Origin: Melioribacteraceae bacterium
Lineage (GTDB): Bacteria; Bacteroidota; Ignavibacteria; Ignavibacteriales; Melioribacteraceae
Assembly (NCBI GenBank): GCA_024103215.1
Contig: JAGFIY010000067.1
Span: 1-64,000 of the forward strand
DNA length: 64,000 nt
Direction: 5' to 3'
A program made the translations under genes and the position numbers. Positions 55,089 through 64,000 of this stretch are shown here, piece after piece. The first letter of the stretch is position 1; each line of letters begins with the position of its first letter. The notes beneath the pieces are model-generated. The model had not been told where the DNA came from. It searched no databases and saw only the letters and a program-made list of their open reading frames with translations.

Positions 55089-56006
55089 TTACAATGTTCC
55101 AAGTAGATAAAGGACCGCCATTCTCACAGCAACTCCGTTTGTAACTTGATTAAGAATTATTTGATACGGACCATCAGCGACTTCCGATGAAAGTTCAACC
55201 CCTCTATTAATCGGACCGGGATGAAGTATAACAATATTCGGATTATTTTTTTCAATTCTCTCGGCTGTGATTCCAAAGTAATTGTGATATTCGCGAACAG
55301 AAGGAATGTTGGTTCCGGCTTTTCTCTCCAATTGAATTCTTAGTACGTTTAACACATCGTTTTCTTGAATAGCTTTATCGATGCTGTGCAGCACTTTCAC
55401 TCCTAAAGATTCGATACCACGCGGGATCATCGTTGGTGGTCCGCACACAGACACTTTAGCTCCCATTGTGATTAAGCCGTGAATATTTGATAATGCAACT
55501 CTCGAATGAGCTATATCGCCTACAATACACAATCTTAATCCTTCAAATGACTTAAATTTTTCTCTAATGGAGTACATATCCAACAAAGCTTGCGTCGGAT
55601 GTTCGTGTCTGCCATCGCCTGCATTTATGATATTGGCATTAGAAATTTTCGTAAGAAAGTGAGGAACTCCGGCTGATTGATGTCTCACAACGATCATATC
55701 AATTTTCATTGCCTCAATGTTCTTAACGGTATCTTTGAAAGTTTCACCCTTTTTTGTGCTACTCATCGAAGTTGAGAAGTTAACCGTATCGGCAGATAAT
55801 CTTTTTTGAGCTAGTTCGAAAGATATTCTTGTACGGGTCGAGTTTTCGAAAAAAAGATTTACTATTGTTTTACCGGTTAGAGTAGGAACTTTTTTGATGG
55901 GACGTTCAAGCACTTCTCTGAAAGTGCTGGATGTATCAAGGATTAATTGAATATCCTCTCTGGGTATACCGTAAAGACCTAATAAATGTCTGTTTGAAAG
56001 TGGCAT
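55089..56006 (-). CDS. pyrB: aspartate carbamoyltransferase, catalytic subunit
   Basis: 305 residues. The carbamoyl-phosphate loop 'ENSTRTRISFE' is near residue 54, 'HPTQALLDMY' near 140 and 'LHPGPINRGVE' near the end. It condenses carbamoyl phosphate with aspartate, the committed pyrimidine step. No regulatory-chain gene (pyrI) is adjacent, so control probably comes through PyrR or the leader rather than allostery. Confidence 0.96.
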   Translation of the reverse strand: MPLSNRHLLGLYGIPREDIQLILDTSSTFREVLERPIKKVPTLTGKTIVNLFFENSTRTRISFELAQKRLSADTVNFSTSMSSTKKGETFKDTVKNIEAMKIDMIVVRHQSAGVPHFLTKISNANIINAGDGRHEHPTQALLDMYSIREKFKSFEGLRLCIVGDIAHSRVALSNIHGLITMGAKVSVCGPPTMIPRGIESLGVKVLHSIDKAIQENDVLNVLRIQLERKAGTNIPSVREYHNYFGITAERIEKNNPNIVILHPGPINRGVELSSEVADGPYQIILNQVTNGVAVRMAVLYLLGTL

Positions 56007-56023
56007 TAAATTTCTCTCTTATT

Positions 56024-56569
56024 TTATTTTTCTTCTGTTTCTACAAGATAGATCGAATCTTCTTTATCTATCTCATTCATTTTAACTTTTATTTCTTCAT
56101 TTATGGAAGTCGGAATGTTTTTCCCAACAAAATCGGGCTTGATCGGGAGTTCTCTATGCCCTCTATCCACCAGAACACAAAGTTGAATTGTGTTGGGTCT
56201 TCCAAGATCCATAAGTGCATCAAGTGCGGCGCGGACTGTTCTTCCCGTATAAAGAACATCGTCGATCAGGATTACATCCTTTTCGTTTATGTCGAACGTT
56301 ATGTCAGTAACAGAAACTTCAGGTTGTTTAAGCCTGGTTCTAAAATCGTCACGATATAATGTCACATCAAGGATTCCAAGTTGAATTTCCGATTGATCGA
56401 TTTCTTTAATCTTTTCGTAAATTCTACGGGCAATAAATTCACCTCGGGTTCTCATTCCAATTAAAACGATATTTTCAGAACCGCGGTTTCTTTCCAAAAT
56501 TTCGTGCGCAAGTCTTGTAAGTGTTCTTTGAAGACCGGCTTCGTCGATAATTTTTGCTTTTATGTTCAT
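56024..56569 (-). CDS. pyrR: PyrR bifunctional regulator/uracil phosphoribosyltransferase
   Basis: 181 residues from the ATG at 56569; a TTG two codons upstream lies within a T-run and is unlikely. The PRPP-binding motif '[18 protein letters not shown]' is near residue 95. PyrR senses UMP and, in Gram-positive bacteria, binds pyr leader RNA to control attenuation; it also has weak uracil phosphoribosyltransferase activity. Here it heads the pyr operon directly after a terminator-like hairpin. Confidence 0.92.
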   Translation of the reverse strand: MNIKAKIIDEAGLQRTLTRLAHEILERNRGSENIVLIGMRTRGEFIARRIYEKIKEIDQSEIQLGILDVTLYRDDFRTRLKQPEVSVTDITFDINEKDVILIDDVLYTGRTVRAALDALMDLGRPNTIQLCVLVDRGHRELPIKPDFVGKNIPTSINEEIKVKMNEIDKEDSIYLVETEEK

Positions 56570-56634
56570 ATACAAAAAATCCTCATTGGCATAAGCCGCT
56601 GAGGTTCTCCTATTGTTGTTGTTTTATTTTTCAT
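56566..56634 (-). promoter_or_regulatory. pyr leader: attenuator-like hairpin and possible 22-residue leader ORF
   Basis: A hairpin at 56581-56604 (CCTCA/TGAGG outer stem, GGC-TTAT-GCC inner) is followed by six T ending 5 bases before the pyrR ATG, so it looks like an intrinsic terminator. A reading frame starting ATG at 56634 ('[14 protein letters not shown]...') runs through the hairpin and its TGA overlaps the pyrR ATG as ATGA. A GAGG inside the 3' arm could be the pyrR ribosome site. No convincing PyrR-binding consensus is visible. The leader peptide is tentative. Confidence 0.5.
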
Positions 56635-56712
56635 TCCTTTTTTATCTCTCCGGATAAATTTAAAGGTTTATTTTTCTGGTAAACTTAGATTATTTTTCTC
56701 TCTTTGTAAAGT

Positions 56713-58515
56713 TTAGTTCAAATTATAAACAATATTTAATCTCCCCATCGGATCCACGCCTATTACCCAAGTGTCATCTAAAGCCCCTTTATGCCGATTT
56801 ACGAAATACGTCCCGATAAAATATCCTATAGCCGCACCAAAGAAAGTATCTGATATCCAATGCGAATTTGAAATAATTCTTTGTGAAACAGTCAATACTG
56901 CAGGTGTAAAAAATGCTGCTTTCCAGTACCATTCATCAACGTGAGCGGCTAATACTGACGACATCGAAAAGGCAACTGTTGCATGACCTGAAGGCAAAGC
57001 TCTTTGTCCGCTTCCTTCATAATCTGTCCAGTAAAAATCAAAATTATCCTCACTTGCATAAGGGCGCGATCTTCCGAATAATCCTTTAAGAGTACTTGTC
57101 ATCGTGTTAGCAACCCAATATGATTCAAAAAGCTCAAGACCGATCAGAAGTATTTTTTTATTCTGTGCGATCAAACCCGCTCCAGCAACAGCCCCAGAAA
57201 TTAAATATGCCGTAGACCCTCTTCCGAACAACTCTCCGGCTTCGATCAAGGGAGTATCTTTTAAGTGAGAATTACGCATCCCAATTTTTCTTATTTCCTT
57301 ATCCAGCGAGAATAAAGCAGCGGTTCCTCCCAACACACCCGCAAAAATGAACCAATCTTCGGCATCCCAACGGTAAGGAGTAATGACCAATGAAACAGCA
57401 TCCTCAACAGCCATAGAAGCAAGAGTTTTAATATCCTTCTGCGGCTGCTTATCCCAGAATTCCAATTCCTTTACGGTAAATACCGCACTTGTGGTTGCTT
57501 TAAGCCCGCCTTTATCTTCAGCAATAAAAATTAGTGTATCGCTTCCTCGCCAAACTTCCGGGTATTCAAATAATGCAATATTTTCCGAAGTGATTTCAGA
57601 TGTTATAAACTTATTTCCGGTAATCAACCATTTTATTTTATCATTATCCGGATCTTTAACAAAATCATCGAGATGAACCGGGGAGAAATTTTGATTTGTA
57701 AAAATTGTCTGAGACGAAATTGGATACACAATAGGCGGATCGTTGACCGGATTAACGTTAACTTCAACTTTTTTGGAAACAAAGTTTACTGAATCATCTG
57801 AAACTAAAAATTGTAACGTATCACTGCCATACCAATTTTCATTTTTTGATGAAATACTAAAAACTCCGTTTCCAATTTGAGTTATAGTTAGTTCGTTTGA
57901 TTTTTCGAAATCGAAAACTAAATAGCTTGATTCAGTGTCGATATCAATTACAAAATCTATCAATCGAAATTCATCCAGAGATTTGTCTTCATCAAATTCC
58001 AAGTAAGCCGGGAGATTATAAAATTTTGGCGGATCATTCACGGGAGTGATATCTACATAAATTTTATGAACGTAATAATCTTGAATTTGATTTATCACTC
58101 CGAACGAAATTGTGTCCTTACCACACCAATCATCATCCATCGGAAAAATTTTTAAATTGCCATTTGGTAACAACTGAACAGGTAGCCTGCTCTGCCGTAC
58201 AAAAAATCTTACATCCCCAATTTCTTCATAATTATCAATTAAGTCTGGAAGAAACACTGTTAAGACATCATATCCTTCCATGAGCCCGAATTCATTTTCG
58301 CCCGAGAAGCTTGGTGGAACGAATTTTACTTCCGTTTCCGCAGAATCTACTTTGTTTTCTAAAGTATCAACATTAACTGGAGTTATCTCTTTTGATTTAT
58401 TATCGGGAGGAAATGTATCAATACTTTTTTTAACAGGATTATTTGATAACAAATAAATCACAACGGCTGTAATTACTGCAATAAAAAGAAATAAATATAT
58501 TTTAGTCTTCCTCAT
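56713..58515 (-). CDS. PAP2-family phosphatase with cadherin-like repeats
   Basis: 600 residues. An N-terminal span (about 5-23) precedes three or four Ig/cadherin-like repeats (about 70-345) marked by 'PVNDPPKFY' and 'PVNDPPIVY', which are extracytoplasmic. The C-terminal PAP2 domain is a membrane-embedded acid phosphatase with the three signature blocks 'KGLFGRSRPY', 'LPSGHATVAF' and 'SNSHWISDTFFG'. Such enzymes dephosphorylate lipids such as undecaprenyl pyrophosphate. The fusion of repeats to a PAP2 domain is unusual. Confidence 0.85.
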   Translation of the reverse strand: MRKTKIYLFLFIAVITAVVIYLLSNNPVKKSIDTFPPDNKSKEITPVNVDTLENKVDSAETEVKFVPPSFSGENEFGLMEGYDVLTVFLPDLIDNYEEIGDVRFFVRQSRLPVQLLPNGNLKIFPMDDDWCGKDTISFGVINQIQDYYVHKIYVDITPVNDPPKFYNLPAYLEFDEDKSLDEFRLIDFVIDIDTESSYLVFDFEKSNELTITQIGNGVFSISSKNENWYGSDTLQFLVSDDSVNFVSKKVEVNVNPVNDPPIVYPISSQTIFTNQNFSPVHLDDFVKDPDNDKIKWLITGNKFITSEITSENIALFEYPEVWRGSDTLIFIAEDKGGLKATTSAVFTVKELEFWDKQPQKDIKTLASMAVEDAVSLVITPYRWDAEDWFIFAGVLGGTAALFSLDKEIRKIGMRNSHLKDTPLIEAGELFGRGSTAYLISGAVAGAGLIAQNKKILLIGLELFESYWVANTMTSTLKGLFGRSRPYASEDNFDFYWTDYEGSGQRALPSGHATVAFSMSSVLAAHVDEWYWKAAFFTPAVLTVSQRIISNSHWISDTFFGAAIGYFIGTYFVNRHKGALDDTWVIGVDPMGRLNIVYNLN

Positions 58516-58530
58516 TAACAGACGTTTAGA

Positions 58531-61500
58531 TTATTTGAGCAGCATTAATTTCTTTGTATCACTATTTTTATCAGTTGTTATCCTATAAAAATATATACCG
58601 CTTGCAAGATTTGATGCGTTGAAAGTTATCTCATAAGTTCCCGCATTCTTATAATCTGAAAGCAACGATTCAACCTCTCTGCCTAACAGATCATAAATTT
58701 TCAGCGATACATTTGAATTGTATGGGATAGAAAATTTGATTGTCGTAGTTGGATTAAAGGGATTAGGAAAATTGTTATACAATCTGAATTCCGCCGGTAC
58801 ATTCGCTTTAATCTCTTCGATAGATTTTTCGATAAATTCGCTTGTACCAGCTATATACTTAAATTTATATGATTTATTTTTAATAATTGTGATTTGACGG
58901 TTTTCATCAACTATTTGATTCGTTTGCAAATCAAAGATCACAGTTGAAAAACCGTTCGGTAATTCGCTAAACAAATTTTCCGAGAATCTAATTATATCAT
59001 CTTCTAAACTGTTTGCAACAATCAAATCAAATATATGACCTTCATCCAATAATTCGATAGCTGCAGAATATGTTTTTTCATCACCGGATAAGTATGCTGA
59101 AAGACCATCAAAAACTTTTGGAACAGATGGGATTTTGCTTATATCACTTCCCGCCTTTTCTAAATTATTATCTCTAAAACCAATATAAAGTTGTTCCTCT
59201 TCGTTCCTCCCTTTAACCTTAAGATCAGATAACCAAGACAAATTCGACAATTGTTTTGGAAATAAATCCGGGTAGTATATTCCATGATTTGTAAAAGTAA
59301 TTTGTTGAATTCCGTCTGGCACATAATAACCGACTCCCGGCCGCATTACGCTCGTCAACCTAAACGAACCAGTACCGGTTTCATACTTATAAAGAATTAC
59401 GCTAGAATCAACTTCAACGTCGAATGTGTACGGACTAGTTATAGCTTTCCACCCCGAACCGTCTAATACCATAACATTTTCACTCAACTTTCGTGTAAGC
59501 ACCGAGTTCTCATAAGTATACGAAAGATTAAATGATTCCTTTAAAGCTTGAGCTACAAAGTATGCTTTACCGGGTTCTAAATAATATTCTTGATGCTGAA
59601 CAAATCGATCGGTGGAAGAATCAAACGAGTAAAGAATCCACTCACCGTCTAACATCATCTCTCTTCCTCCGAATTCAACAAACACTGAATCTGTCAACAC
59701 GTCACCAAAAGGATACCCAAAGAAAACCCATTTTGTATTTGCTCGTTCGGCGGATTCAGCCGGAGTTGATTTGGGAACACTAACCGAAACAGTTGAGTAA
59801 TTATCGAGCACCACTTGAACATCTATTTCATCGAAAATGTTTATCGAATCCAAAATTGTTCCGTTATTGCTCACTGTTATTAAATCCGCATAAAGAAGCA
59901 TTCCCTTTTCATTTACTTTGTCGAATGGGATCAAATATCTGCCGTCGCCGGCATTCACAGCTCTTCGTACTCCGCCCGGACCGCCAAGATAATAGTTAAA
60001 TCTGACGCCAAGGTTCTCATACATTCTTAATACTGATGGATCAATAAAAGACTGAATAGTTGTTGCCTCTCCTACAATTAATGCTTCGTCATTGAAAGAT
60101 GCACCGTTTATTCTTATGCCGTTCCTCAAAACTGAAGTAGATTGCAGACTGTCGTATTTTCCTTTTACAGAAAATTTAATCGGCGATTTACCGAATCCGT
60201 TATGCCAAATAATCAGTGAGTCTTCGACTTCTTCATGAAAAGTGGGACTGAGAAATTGAATAAGAAATTCTTTGGATTGTCCGGGTTCCAAAGTGTAAGA
60301 ATTCGGTTCCTCGGTAATTATATTGAAAAAATATTCGTCAAATCCGAGAGAAAAAGTTAAATCCCTGCTCCCTGTGTTTTGTACGTCAAAAGTTTTGTTA
60401 TTGTCAGTGAGCGTTTCAAATGTAATTGAAGATATTGCATTTAGCTGTTGAATTGTTTCTAGAGCAATCTCGCCGCCCCTGCCTATTCCTTCGATTACGA
60501 AAGAATAATCTTTTATTGGATAAGAATTCGTTTCAATGTCTAACTGAGCGCGGTGTTGTCCGAGTTTTATAGGCGAAAATTCTACTTGAACCAAAGTTGA
60601 ATCTCCCGGATTTACACTCTCGGGAGATCTAATAATTTTAAATGCAGATGTATCCTCACCAGTGATCAGATATTTATTGATCTTAAGTCTTGTATTGCCT
60701 TCAACATTTTTTATAAAAAATGAAGAGATAGATTTTGTGGCTGATTGTGTTGTATCGAACAATACTGAATCAACACTAAAAGAGGCTATTGCTCTCTGCA
60801 GCAATACTGATATCTTAACTTCGCTTGTATCATTTTCCGGCGCTGAATTTCTAATCAGCACCAATGAACCTCTCACATTCATTGAATCTACTTGTGTTGT
60901 ATCGATTTTAATAAGAAGTGAATCTTTTTGTCCTGGTGCTAAGAACAACGAATTTTTGTTAACGCTGAATATCGAATCCGGTGTCACAAAAATTTCATCA
61001 ATACCAAGCTGTTGCTCTCCCTCGTTAGATACGTAGAACATTTTGAGCGAATCGGTTGGACTATCCGACTGATTTATTGAATCTGCTAAAAAAATCGGAT
61101 CAAAGATAAACCCCGGAGTTGTAAAAAAATTAGCCTCATTCCAAGGGCTTAGTTCTCCCGCAATATTTCTAACTCTAACGCGCCAAAAATATTCCTTAAA
61201 GTAATCCAGATCGGCAATATCGTAATATGTATTAGATGTTCTTTGATCAATCAATAAATTTTGAAACTCGCTGTCCTCGCTAAATTGAAAATCGTATGCG
61301 GTGCCTCCGGGAACAGATTCCCAGTCAATTCTTAATTCAAGAGGAGCGTTCCGTTGTCCGGCTTCCGGGAAAACGATTATGGGGGCGACTAAACCTGTCT
61401 TAAATCGGTTTGCCACCGACCAACCACTGATCATATTGTCAACATTTAATGCACGAACTCTCCAATAGTAAAACGTGTTATAGTCAAGTTCATCAACAAC

Positions 61501-62010
61501 ATAGGATGTATCCGGCAAAGCCTCGGCAAGTATCAATTCAGTAAAAGCAGAATTTCTAGCTACTTCAAGCCTGTATTCAGAGTTGTTGGGATTTTTATCC
61601 CATACCATAGTAACAACTGTATCTAGATTGTTTGCTCCGTCCTTGGGTGAAATTAAAATTGGGGTTGATGGAAAGTCAACAGTTGTAAAATTGCGAATTT
61701 CTGACCAAGAGCTGTTTTTCGCTGAAAGCACTCTCCAAAACAACGTCATATTATTTGGCAGGTTGCTGATTACAACACTTGTATCCAATCTATCGGATTC
61801 ATGTACAATATAACTGGGATCAAATGTAATGTTGCGTGAAATTTGAATTCTGTAAAAAAGTTCTTCAGGAATACTGCGCCATCTGAATTCAAGATTATCA
61901 GTCTGCACATAGTTGAGATTATTTTCCGGACGGATCAAATCAGGACCTTCCTGCGCGTGTAATTCAAATGTAAATAGAAAAAATAATATAGCTAAAAAAC
62001 TTTTTTTCAT
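58531..62010 (-). CDS. large secreted protein with fibronectin III and choice-of-anchor repeats and type IX sorting domain
   Basis: 1159 residues. A signal peptide (about 1-19) is followed by three fibronectin type III-like repeats (about 24-298) with recurring 'YYWRVRA'-type strands, then ASPM/Hydin-like 'choice-of-anchor' repeats (about 310-620). A long unrecognised middle leads to a C-terminal T9SS sorting domain (last ~80 residues) with 'NNFPNPFNPTTTIKFSIP' and 'LASGIYFYRI'. It should be exported through the outer membrane by the Por system and stay on the cell surface. No enzyme domain is recognised. Confidence 0.88.
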   Translation of the reverse strand: MKKSFLAILFFLFTFELHAQEGPDLIRPENNLNYVQTDNLEFRWRSIPEELFYRIQISRNITFDPSYIVHESDRLDTSVVISNLPNNMTLFWRVLSAKNSSWSEIRNFTTVDFPSTPILISPKDGANNLDTVVTMVWDKNPNNSEYRLEVARNSAFTELILAEALPDTSYVVDELDYNTFYYWRVRALNVDNMISGWSVANRFKTGLVAPIIVFPEAGQRNAPLELRIDWESVPGGTAYDFQFSEDSEFQNLLIDQRTSNTYYDIADLDYFKEYFWRVRVRNIAGELSPWNEANFFTTPGFIFDPIFLADSINQSDSPTDSLKMFYVSNEGEQQLGIDEIFVTPDSIFSVNKNSLFLAPGQKDSLLIKIDTTQVDSMNVRGSLVLIRNSAPENDTSEVKISVLLQRAIASFSVDSVLFDTTQSATKSISSFFIKNVEGNTRLKINKYLITGEDTSAFKIIRSPESVNPGDSTLVQVEFSPIKLGQHRAQLDIETNSYPIKDYSFVIEGIGRGGEIALETIQQLNAISSITFETLTDNNKTFDVQNTGSRDLTFSLGFDEYFFNIITEEPNSYTLEPGQSKEFLIQFLSPTFHEEVEDSLIIWHNGFGKSPIKFSVKGKYDSLQSTSVLRNGIRINGASFNDEALIVGEATTIQSFIDPSVLRMYENLGVRFNYYLGGPGGVRRAVNAGDGRYLIPFDKVNEKGMLLYADLITVSNNGTILDSINIFDEIDVQVVLDNYSTVSVSVPKSTPAESAERANTKWVFFGYPFGDVLTDSVFVEFGGREMMLDGEWILYSFDSSTDRFVQHQEYYLEPGKAYFVAQALKESFNLSYTYENSVLTRKLSENVMVLDGSGWKAITSPYTFDVEVDSSVILYKYETGTGSFRLTSVMRPGVGYYVPDGIQQITFTNHGIYYPDLFPKQLSNLSWLSDLKVKGRNEEEQLYIGFRDNNLEKAGSDISKIPSVPKVFDGLSAYLSGDEKTYSAAIELLDEGHIFDLIVANSLEDDIIRFSENLFSELPNGFSTVIFDLQTNQIVDENRQITIIKNKSYKFKYIAGTSEFIEKSIEEIKANVPAEFRLYNNFPNPFNPTTTIKFSIPYNSNVSLKIYDLLGREVESLLSDYKNAGTYEITFNASNLASGIYFYRITTDKNSDTKKLMLLK

Positions 62011-62022
62011 AACAATTCTCGC

Positions 62023-62493
62023 TTATGGTTTTGGAGGTAATCCGAAAGTTTTTGAAGATGTCTGTTCAGATGACGAATTCTCTTTCCAAATCAAATATCC
62101 TGCCCCGGCAAGAACAGCTGCAGTAACAAAATAAAAAATCTCGGAACTGAAGATTGAATTACTCTTACTAGATTCCTCTTGAACAGGAAGATTAAGTTCG
62201 ACTTTCGCTAAAGTATTTTTAGCAAACCGATTTGTTTGATTTACAATAACAGAAAGTTCCAAATCTGAAATTGTGCTCTCAAAATTAACATCATTCTTAT
62301 TAACAAATCTTTGATTGAGGGTTTTATTAAGTGCATATGTCCCGGTTGTGTAAGTACTACTCATAAGTAGACTTGATAAATTTTCCGGAAGCACTCCCGA
62401 ACTTTCATCAGTCAAGTATGTTTGCGCATAAGTTATTCCCGAAAAAGTTATGAACACAAGAAATAAAACAATATTTATATGATAAGTTTTCAT
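62023..62493 (-). CDS. small exported protein with one C-terminal membrane span, unknown function
   Basis: 156 residues. A signal peptide (about 1-23, ending 'ITYAQ') is followed by a polar middle and a single membrane span (about 122-139) before a short charged tail ending in 'LPPKP'. I do not recognise a family. It lies between the barrel protein and the large secreted protein with 12-15-base gaps, so the three are likely one operon. Confidence 0.6.
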   Translation of the reverse strand: MKTYHINIVLFLVFITFSGITYAQTYLTDESSGVLPENLSSLLMSSTYTTGTYALNKTLNQRFVNKNDVNFESTISDLELSVIVNQTNRFAKNTLAKVELNLPVQEESSKSNSIFSSEIFYFVTAAVLAGAGYLIWKENSSSEQTSSKTFGLPPKP

Positions 62494-62508
62494 AGCTGTA
62501 CTTTTTTG

Positions 62509-64000
62509 TTATTCAAATAACGAATTAAAATATAAGTGAATTTGGAATAAGAATCTTAAATCTAGATCCGCACCGACCGGATGATAACTCTCTTCTTGAT
62601 TTAACAAATTTCTAAACACAACATTTGCCCAAACTTTCCTATCCCAAAACCATTTACTAAGGGAAAGTTCAAGCAGAAACTTTTCCTTCAATTTATAATT
62701 GTAAAAAGAATTCGACTGCTGTTCTACATAACGGTATTCAAGCCATGTTGTGGATGAATAATACTTAAATCTCGTCCAAGTCGAAAAGCTTTCAGCAACA
62801 TTAAACATTAACTCAAGAGCTGCCGTATGTTCCGGCAGACGCATCCACTTTTCCGACAAAAGATTAGTTCCGCTGACATCTGTTTGAAACTGATAATATA
62901 CCTTTGTCGAAAAACAATCCGAGATCTTCAGCTTAATTTCAGAATTCACACCTGCGCTGCATAAAAATTCGTTGCTCCTAAAATCAGTAACTTTTTCAAG
63001 AGTAAATTGTTCCGGAATATATCGAATCGATTCCAATTCAACTAATTGATTCTGCAATTCGGAATAAAACGCAGAAAGTCTCAGATTTACAATCTGCTTG
63101 AAGTTCCAGTCATAATAAAATGCAAAATCTAATACCGAAGATTTTCCTAAATCATAATCTGATTGAGTAACCAAATTTGTTACATTGCTAGAGTAACCTT
63201 CTTTATACCAAGTCCAATAATCTAGTAGTTCTCTATAAAATTTTTCAGAATAACTAAAATTCAGCCCAATAGAATTCCAGCGATCAACTTTGTATAAATT
63301 TTGTAATCCAACTCTGATACCGGAATCATTTTTGTATTTCGTCAACTGCAGATCAAAATTTTGAATTAATTTTGAAGTCGGTTTGAGAAGCAGCGACGCA
63401 AAAAATTTCCCAAACACAATGTGATTTATGTTCAATATCTCGGTTGTTGAAGGCACATTTTGTTCATAAATAAGACCCACAGTTAATTCGTAAAGATTTT
63501 GTCTCATGACTCCGTTTAATCTGGCATAATATTTTTCATGCTTCCAATCGAAATTTAAGTAACTCCAATTTTCCCGGAAGCCCAGCTCATTTTTGGTGAA
63601 TGAAAAATCGTACTCCAAAGAAATTATTTTCGAAAAACTCAGTGATCCCGAAATACCTGATTGTAGATAATTTCGCATCGATGGAATTTCATTTTGGTAA
63701 GGATCAAAAAAATAGAAATCCGCATACTCACTTGAGCCAAAGTAAAAATTGCTTTTGCCAATTTTATAATCAAATCCAAGCAGCAGTGACGAAGAATTTA
63801 ATCTGGACTTCTTATCGCCAATTGACAACCGCCCAACTCTTCTTTCAAGCTTCGGATCTGTAACAAAGTTTTCGTTTGATTTATAATTGGCGCTTAAGTA
63901 CCAATTCTTGCCGCCGGCATCGATACCCCCACTAAGATCAAAATTTAATTTATCAACATTGTCAGTTTCATATGTTGTAAATTTATATGGCCCCGGATCA
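62509..64000 (-). CDS. outer-membrane beta-barrel protein, C-terminal part (5' end outside window)
   Basis: The frame stays open to the window edge, so at least 497 residues and no visible start; an internal TTG at 63828 is not the true start. The protein is a long series of amphipathic strands rich in Tyr, Phe and Asn with short turns and ends '...LYFNSLFE', like the barrel half of TonB-dependent receptors or related porins. No plug domain is visible in the part present. Transport substrate unknown. Probably the first gene of the operon running to 58531. Confidence 0.6.
   Translation of the reverse strand, partial: DPGPYKFTTYETDNVDKLNFDLSGGIDAGGKNWYLSANYKSNENFVTDPKLERRVGRLSIGDKKSRLNSSSLLLGFDYKIGKSNFYFGSSEYADFYFFDPYQNEIPSMRNYLQSGISGSLSFSKIISLEYDFSFTKNELGFRENWSYLNFDWKHEKYYARLNGVMRQNLYELTVGLIYEQNVPSTTEILNINHIVFGKFFASLLLKPTSKLIQNFDLQLTKYKNDSGIRVGLQNLYKVDRWNSIGLNFSYSEKFYRELLDYWTWYKEGYSSNVTNLVTQSDYDLGKSSVLDFAFYYDWNFKQIVNLRLSAFYSELQNQLVELESIRYIPEQFTLEKVTDFRSNEFLCSAGVNSEIKLKISDCFSTKVYYQFQTDVSGTNLLSEKWMRLPEHTAALELMFNVAESFSTWTRFKYYSSTTWLEYRYVEQQSNSFYNYKLKEKFLLELSLSKWFWDRKVWANVVFRNLLNQEESYHPVGADLDLRFLFQIHLYFNSLFE

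Overview
The window is AT-rich bacterial chromosome, almost certainly from the Ignavibacteria or a close relative in the Bacteroidota/Chlorobiota group. The evidence is a secreted protein ending in a type IX (Por) sorting domain with the PNPFNP motif typical of that lineage, a Bacteroidota-type DUF4783-like protein, the tiny basic bS22/mS38-like ribosomal protein, and a MurE with the meso-diaminopimelate DNPR motif. It holds no rRNA, CRISPR array or insertion sequence.

Layout. (1) Positions 1-9991, minus strand: a Wzx/Wzy-type surface polysaccharide operon reading rmlB, SLBB exporter, Wzz, Wzy, Wzx, three glycosyltransferases, and the start of a second Wzx cut by the window edge. (2) 10003-10743: an unrecognised outer-membrane-like protein. 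(3) 10923-26840, minus strand: a complete, tightly packed division and cell-wall (dcw) cluster, mraZ-rsmH-ftsL-ftsI-murE-murF-mraY-murD-ftsW-murG-murC-ftsQ-ftsA-ftsZ, with a candidate promoter and MraZ-box-like repeats at its head. (4) 27072-28187: corA and its terminator. (5) 28351-35254: a 6.9-kb integrative element inserted in a tRNA-Thr(CGT) gene and bounded by 47-bp direct repeats. (6) 35305-36517: bS22/mS38-like protein, a zinc-ribbon/TPR membrane protein and an HU/IHF protein. (7) 36777-40327, plus strand: two small paralogous membrane proteins, then a copper chaperone and copper P-type ATPase. (8) 40380-53641: oligopeptidase F, POT peptide transporter, amidase, UvrD/AddA-like helicase-nuclease, a very large NtrY-like histidine kinase, a DUF4783-like protein and a fibronectin-type lipoprotein. 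(9) 53791-56634: pyrR-pyrB-pyrC behind an attenuator-like leader. (10) 56713-64000: a PAP2 phosphatase with cadherin-like repeats, a large type IX-secreted protein, a small exported protein and an outer-membrane barrel cut by the window end.

The most novel region is the element. It carries two related tyrosine recombinases that share a nearly identical 111-bp DNA block, a primase-like TOPRIM protein whose CHC2-like zinc ligands are missing, an ATPase-like protein with a degenerate P-loop, and two proteins I do not recognise. A palindromic motif (GTAATTAAGAC and its complement, 7-nt spacer) lies at both ends of the gene block, and an attenuator-like structured leader precedes the second integrase. 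No capsid, relaxase or conjugation gene is visible, so it looks like a minimal satellite-type or cryptic integrative element with its own replication module. One mismatch between the two attachment copies indicates that crossover took place in the anticodon-loop part of the tRNA gene. The element appears to have replaced the host tRNA's 3' half and terminator with its own.
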